DNA of 64,000 bases. Origin: Lineus longissimus. Its lineage: Eukaryota; Nemertea; Pilidiophora; Heteronemertea; Lineidae. The notes below the pieces were generated by a model. The model was not told the DNA's origin. It made no database searches and worked only from the letters and a program-made list of their open reading frames with translations. Both the position numbers and the translations under genes were made by a program. Below, one piece after another: positions 60,801 to 64,000 of this stretch (the stretch's first letter is position 1; each line of letters begins with the position of its first letter). Location of the stretch: assembly GCF_910592395.1 (NCBI RefSeq), contig NC_088319.1, positions 2,048,001 to 2,112,000 on the forward strand. Direction: 5' to 3'.

Positions 60801-62561
60801 TCACTCCACTACGCCGTAGAGATTGGGAATGAAGAGACAATACATGAACTTCTAGAAGCTGGTTGTGATGTTCATGAATTAGACTTAACACGGAAGTCAG
60901 TTTTGCACCATGCTGCAATAAATGGACACTGCAATCTTATAGGATTTTTCATTGAAAAATATAGGTTAGATCCATATCAGGCGGATGTTTATCTCAGGAA
61001 CTGTCTCCATTATGCTGTGATCTATCGAAATGAGGACGTAGTGGCCCTGTTGATGGAGAAATACAGTGATCCTAGGAAGGATGCAAGGGACTATCGAAAC
61101 AAGACACCGACTGACTACTTGCATCAGTGTGAAGAAGGCAGTTTGACATCAAAATACCTTCGAGGCTGGACATCAGGAGTTACTGCAATTGAGCTTGGTA
61201 ACACCAAAAGTGATGATCATACTGCCGGAGAATGCTCTGATATTACAAATATTCCTGACTTGTGCAAAATTTCAGAACAACCATACATTGGGTCTGTAAT
61301 GACAATCACAGGACACGATAATGTAAAATTTGTCAAATATGTTAAAGAAAAGGTGCAACAAGTTATAAAAGAGGTACTACCACAGATCACGGAAGTGGAG
61401 GTTATTGGGGTTGGAAGTTCATTTGAGGCATCAAAGCATGGCATGCCTGATGAATTTGATTTTTTGGTGAAGTTGGGACATATTTATTTTGAAAAATCTG
61501 ACAAACATGAAGGATATCAAAATATGAAGAATTTTTTTTTCATAGATAAATCTAAGGAACCTGAGGTCATTGGGTCATATGGGATGTGGATGTGGAGCAG
61601 ACTCATGGAATATTGGAGTGATTGCGTATCAAACGGAAAGGCCACACAAAGTGATGGTGATCGCAGCTTCTGTATGTTATCGCCACCACAGAGACATCCT
61701 GATCGTAAAACCTGCACGACATGGATCTGGCTGTACAGTGATGAAATGTTTACCGACTTGCCAATATCAATAGACTTGGTGCCTGCCATTGAGGTTGACA
61801 TCGATGGACAGGGAGACTGGACATCAGCATTGATGATTTTTAAGAGAGAAGAGTGGAAACAACCAAAAAAGTACATAGTTCCTAAAATTCCATACAGGAC
61901 CAGCACGGTAGCACAAAACATTAAACCTGACGAACTTAATCAGCTTGGGCGAATCTCCTACCCAACAATAGAGGTGGATTACCTCAAAGCTTTGGATAAA
62001 CGGGTGAAGGTTGTCTTCATCACAGCAAAATGTGTGAGAAAGGCCGAGGTATGTGGCTTCAAAATTAAAAGCAACAAGGGTGATATGGTATGTGGCTACA
62101 AAATTAAAAACAACAATGTCAATATTAAGTCGGTCAGTGAGTTAGTAACCAGCTACAGATTGAAATCTGTATTCTTGCATCTGGTTGAACTGTTCCTGAA
62201 GTCAGACATGTCCCTCGGGAAAATGGTCCTGATGGTGTATGAACATTTAGAAAAGTGTCTCGAGAGAGATAATCTACCAATGCCCATGGATAATGAGGTC
62301 AATGTGTTAGCTGGGTCCAAGCTGAGTACAGAAGACAGCCTCCAGGTGACCAGGATCATGGCAAGGTTTGTCAGGCGTCTGTACGAGAGGGATGTCTCAG
62401 CTGAACAACGGGAGAGAGACTCAAGAGAAGAGGCTCGGGGACTAACGAAACTAAGAGCAGAGTACGAGTGGGAACTGTTAAGATTGACTGGGCCAGACCC
62501 TGCTGTTGATTATAAACCAACACTGAATCCAGTCCTGTTTCCAAAGCTTCCCAGGTGGTGA
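57875..62561 (+). CDS. Ankyrin-repeat cGAS-like receptor (Mab-21 nucleotidyltransferase), paralog B
   Basis: This is one giant exon from the acceptor ATCTTGCAG|GTTAAAACGG to the stop at 62559, with no in-frame stop. It has the same plan as paralog A: an NLS-like basic lead, then 23 near-identical ankyrin units (58161-60437), about six diverged ankyrin repeats, then the Mab-21/cGAS-like domain. GSSFE is at 61413 and DEFDF supplies the first two acidic ligands at 61452 and 61458. The third Asp is in SIDLV, near 61773. SYRLKSVFLHLV is also present. A Cys- and Lys-rich insert (VCGFKIKSNKG, MVCGYKIKNNN) lies where cGAS has its zinc thumb. The protein ends LFPKLPRW, unlike A. All catalytic residues are intact. 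Likely function: nucleic-acid or other ligand sensing coupled to nucleotide second-messenger synthesis; ligand and product unknown. Confidence 0.92.
58161..60437 (+). repeat. Ankyrin unit array, 23 x 99 bp
   Basis: Twenty-three in-frame 99-bp units, 2277 bp in all. The segment encoding SDTVKILIDAGADV is almost invariant in DNA. Variable residues sit at ankyrin positions 1-3, 5, 9-10, 13 and 14. Units 7-8 and 18-19 share TDNDTPLHYSAWEG followed by the rare HSDTAK, a trace of block duplication. Units 11 and 21 share the rare codon string GATGCAAAGGGCACT. Confidence 0.95.
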
Positions 62562-62786
62562 CATTCAGTTACATCACACCAGTTTCTTTCTCGGTGTAGT
62601 TCAACCCTTTCTTCTGGAGACATAACCATGAACCTTTCAAAGCTGAATAAATGATAAATGCACTTAAGTCTATATGCTTGCAGCAAAAAGTCCTTATGTC
62701 TCCTCAAATGCGTGGTTCTGCAATATATTGTGTCTATTCAAGCATTGTAGGTCTCTGGTAGCGCCTTGGGGACGGAATCCAAGCTG
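62562..62786 (+). other. 3' UTR of paralog B with polyadenylation signal
   Basis: AATAAA at 62646-62651 lies about 85 bases after the stop and is the best candidate signal. From about 62690 (TTATGTCTCCTCAAATGCG) the sequence matches what is coding in paralog A. Confidence 0.6.
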
Positions 62787-62996
62787 AGGTTCCTAATGTA
62801 ACCAATGGTTAACAACCACAGGCTTCGTCATCAATGATAACTGTTATGAATTCGGTGCTCATTGACTGATTGAGTTTATTTAGCTCATGTGTAAGTAACT
62901 CAAATGAAATGGCTACGGCCGTGTGTGAGGATCGGATCAATCTTTCGCAGACAAGTTATAACCATTCTGCTAAAGAAACATACTATATATGGGTAT

Positions 62997-63235
62997 GGGG
63001 CAGAAGCAGCACAGTGGAAGAGAGTCGGCCTCTGGATCGAGAGGTCGTGGGTTCGACTCCCAGCTAAGTCACTGCTTGGTTACCTGACTGGTCGAGTTCA
63101 AGTGAGCGTCTTCTGGTTGCTCCTTGAAATCCGTGATTGATTTCTGTGGAGGCCAGGTAATCATATGGTACCCCAAAAGTGCTTTGAACAGGGAAACATT
63201 GAAAAGCGCGATATAAGAACTCAACGTGATTATTT
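62997..63235 (+). mobile_element. tRNA-derived SINE (copy B)
   Basis: The B-box GGTTCGACTCC is intact, and the body and GAAAAGCGCGATATAAGAAC tail match 21645-21886. It is the less mutated of the two copies. Confidence 0.7.
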
Positions 63236-64000
63236 TATCATAGTTTATACTGGCTGATTTGCCAAATATCATTTGACTGTTGTGACCTTGAATATTTGGT
63301 CAAATCTAAGGTGCTCAGCTGACAGATTGGGGGTGGGCCAATGAAAATGAGCCCACAGCTGCATGTAAATATGGAATTGTGCAAATAGTATCAGAGCTGT
63401 TACTTAATTAGCTTCCAACAATCATTTAGCACAGCTTAGTTAAGAATAACATTTAAACAATTTTTTATAATTTGTTTTAATGAGCTTGTTTCATGTGTTA
63501 TTGAGATGTTGGATCAGCCACTCAAAAACATGTTTGTGCTGGGCTATTTTTGAATTTCTGTCCCCAGGTGAATTTGTGTTGTAATACAAATGTAGTTGTT
63601 ACATGTACTAGATTTCTTTGTGAATCTAATGTTATTATCTAAATTCAGATTTTGGACTCCAGACTGGGAACAAACATAATTAGTTTTCCTCTCTGTGATG
63701 ATGAATGCATATTGAATTTATGAAGTTTTTGAAGCCAAATAGCAAACTCATGCCATTTAATCTCTTTGACCTCGAACAGTAGGTCAAATGAAAAACTTGT
63801 ATGAGAGGTGCCTATGATGATAATACTGTCATTGATTGAAGATTTGCTGCACTTTTTATGTTTTAAGTTTTGGCCCTCTGGTGGCTAAATTAAGGGTCAG
63901 ATTGAACTGAAATTAAGTGTCAAAGGTCATCTGACCGAGGGGATTATGTGTACAAAATTTGAATTTCATAGGAGGTTATCTTGATATCAAACATACCTTA

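Larger units (their letters stand above)
39381..64000 (+). repeat. Segmental duplication, copy B
   Basis: This is the direct repeat of copy A (1-22709). It begins immediately after a short minisatellite (39004-39380) and continues to the end of the window. It holds the longer ankyrin/cGAS-like paralog. Non-coding regions 39381-44770 and 62580-64000 align almost base for base with A. B-specific material includes a GACTGACT-type minisatellite, a LINE 3' end and an internal repeat of the region upstream of the gene. Confidence 0.93.

Noticed and set aside
62997-63070. Functional tRNA gene
   Set aside because: The B-box is good, but the acceptor stem and cloverleaf are not convincing and the sequence continues into a SINE body.

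Overview
This is eukaryotic genomic DNA, most likely from a marine invertebrate. I cannot place the species; the mix of MITEs, LINE tails, tRNA-derived SINEs and minisatellites would fit amphioxus, a hemichordate, an echinoderm or a mollusc. Genes have introns with GT/AG boundaries. Most of the window is non-coding and repeat-rich.

The main structure is a large direct segmental duplication. Copy A spans 1-22709 and copy B spans 39381-64000, with about 39.4 kb between their starts. Both run off the window edge. They are nearly identical over long non-coding stretches and differ by discrete insertions: a 5.5 kb block, a 1.1 kb GTC-repeat element and a TTAA MITE only in A; an expanded minisatellite, a LINE and an internal duplication only in B.

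Each copy carries one giant exon (A 18207-21435, B 57875-62561). It encodes an ankyrin-repeat array followed by a Mab-21/cGAS-like nucleotidyltransferase domain with the GS motif and all three catalytic acidic residues intact. These look like ankyrin-fused cGAS-like receptors (cGLRs), an animal innate-immune class that can sense nucleic acid and signal through cyclic nucleotides. The paralogs differ mainly in the number of near-identical 99-bp ankyrin units (7 in A, 23 in B). Variation between units is concentrated at the ankyrin positions that normally contact ligands, while the rest is almost invariant even at DNA level. This suggests a fast-evolving modular recognition array on an enzymatic core. 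Upstream in both copies are an array of exon-like about 365-bp units with good splice signals and a phase-compatible candidate start mini-exon (13814-13846; 48664-48696).

Between the copies, on the minus strand (22759-30538), lie six in-phase exons of an M13 (neprilysin/ECE-like) zinc metallopeptidase, including HELSH and GENIAD. Neither its N-terminal exons nor its last exons were found. Part of its zinc-motif exon is tandemly copied within the next intron.

The remaining sequence (30.5-39.4 kb and the intergenic parts of A and B) holds TTAA-flanked piggyBac-type MITE families, pogo/Tigger-like MITEs, LINE 3' ends, a hAT remnant, long palindromes and several minisatellites (74, 63, 108, 36, about 33 and 20 bp periods).
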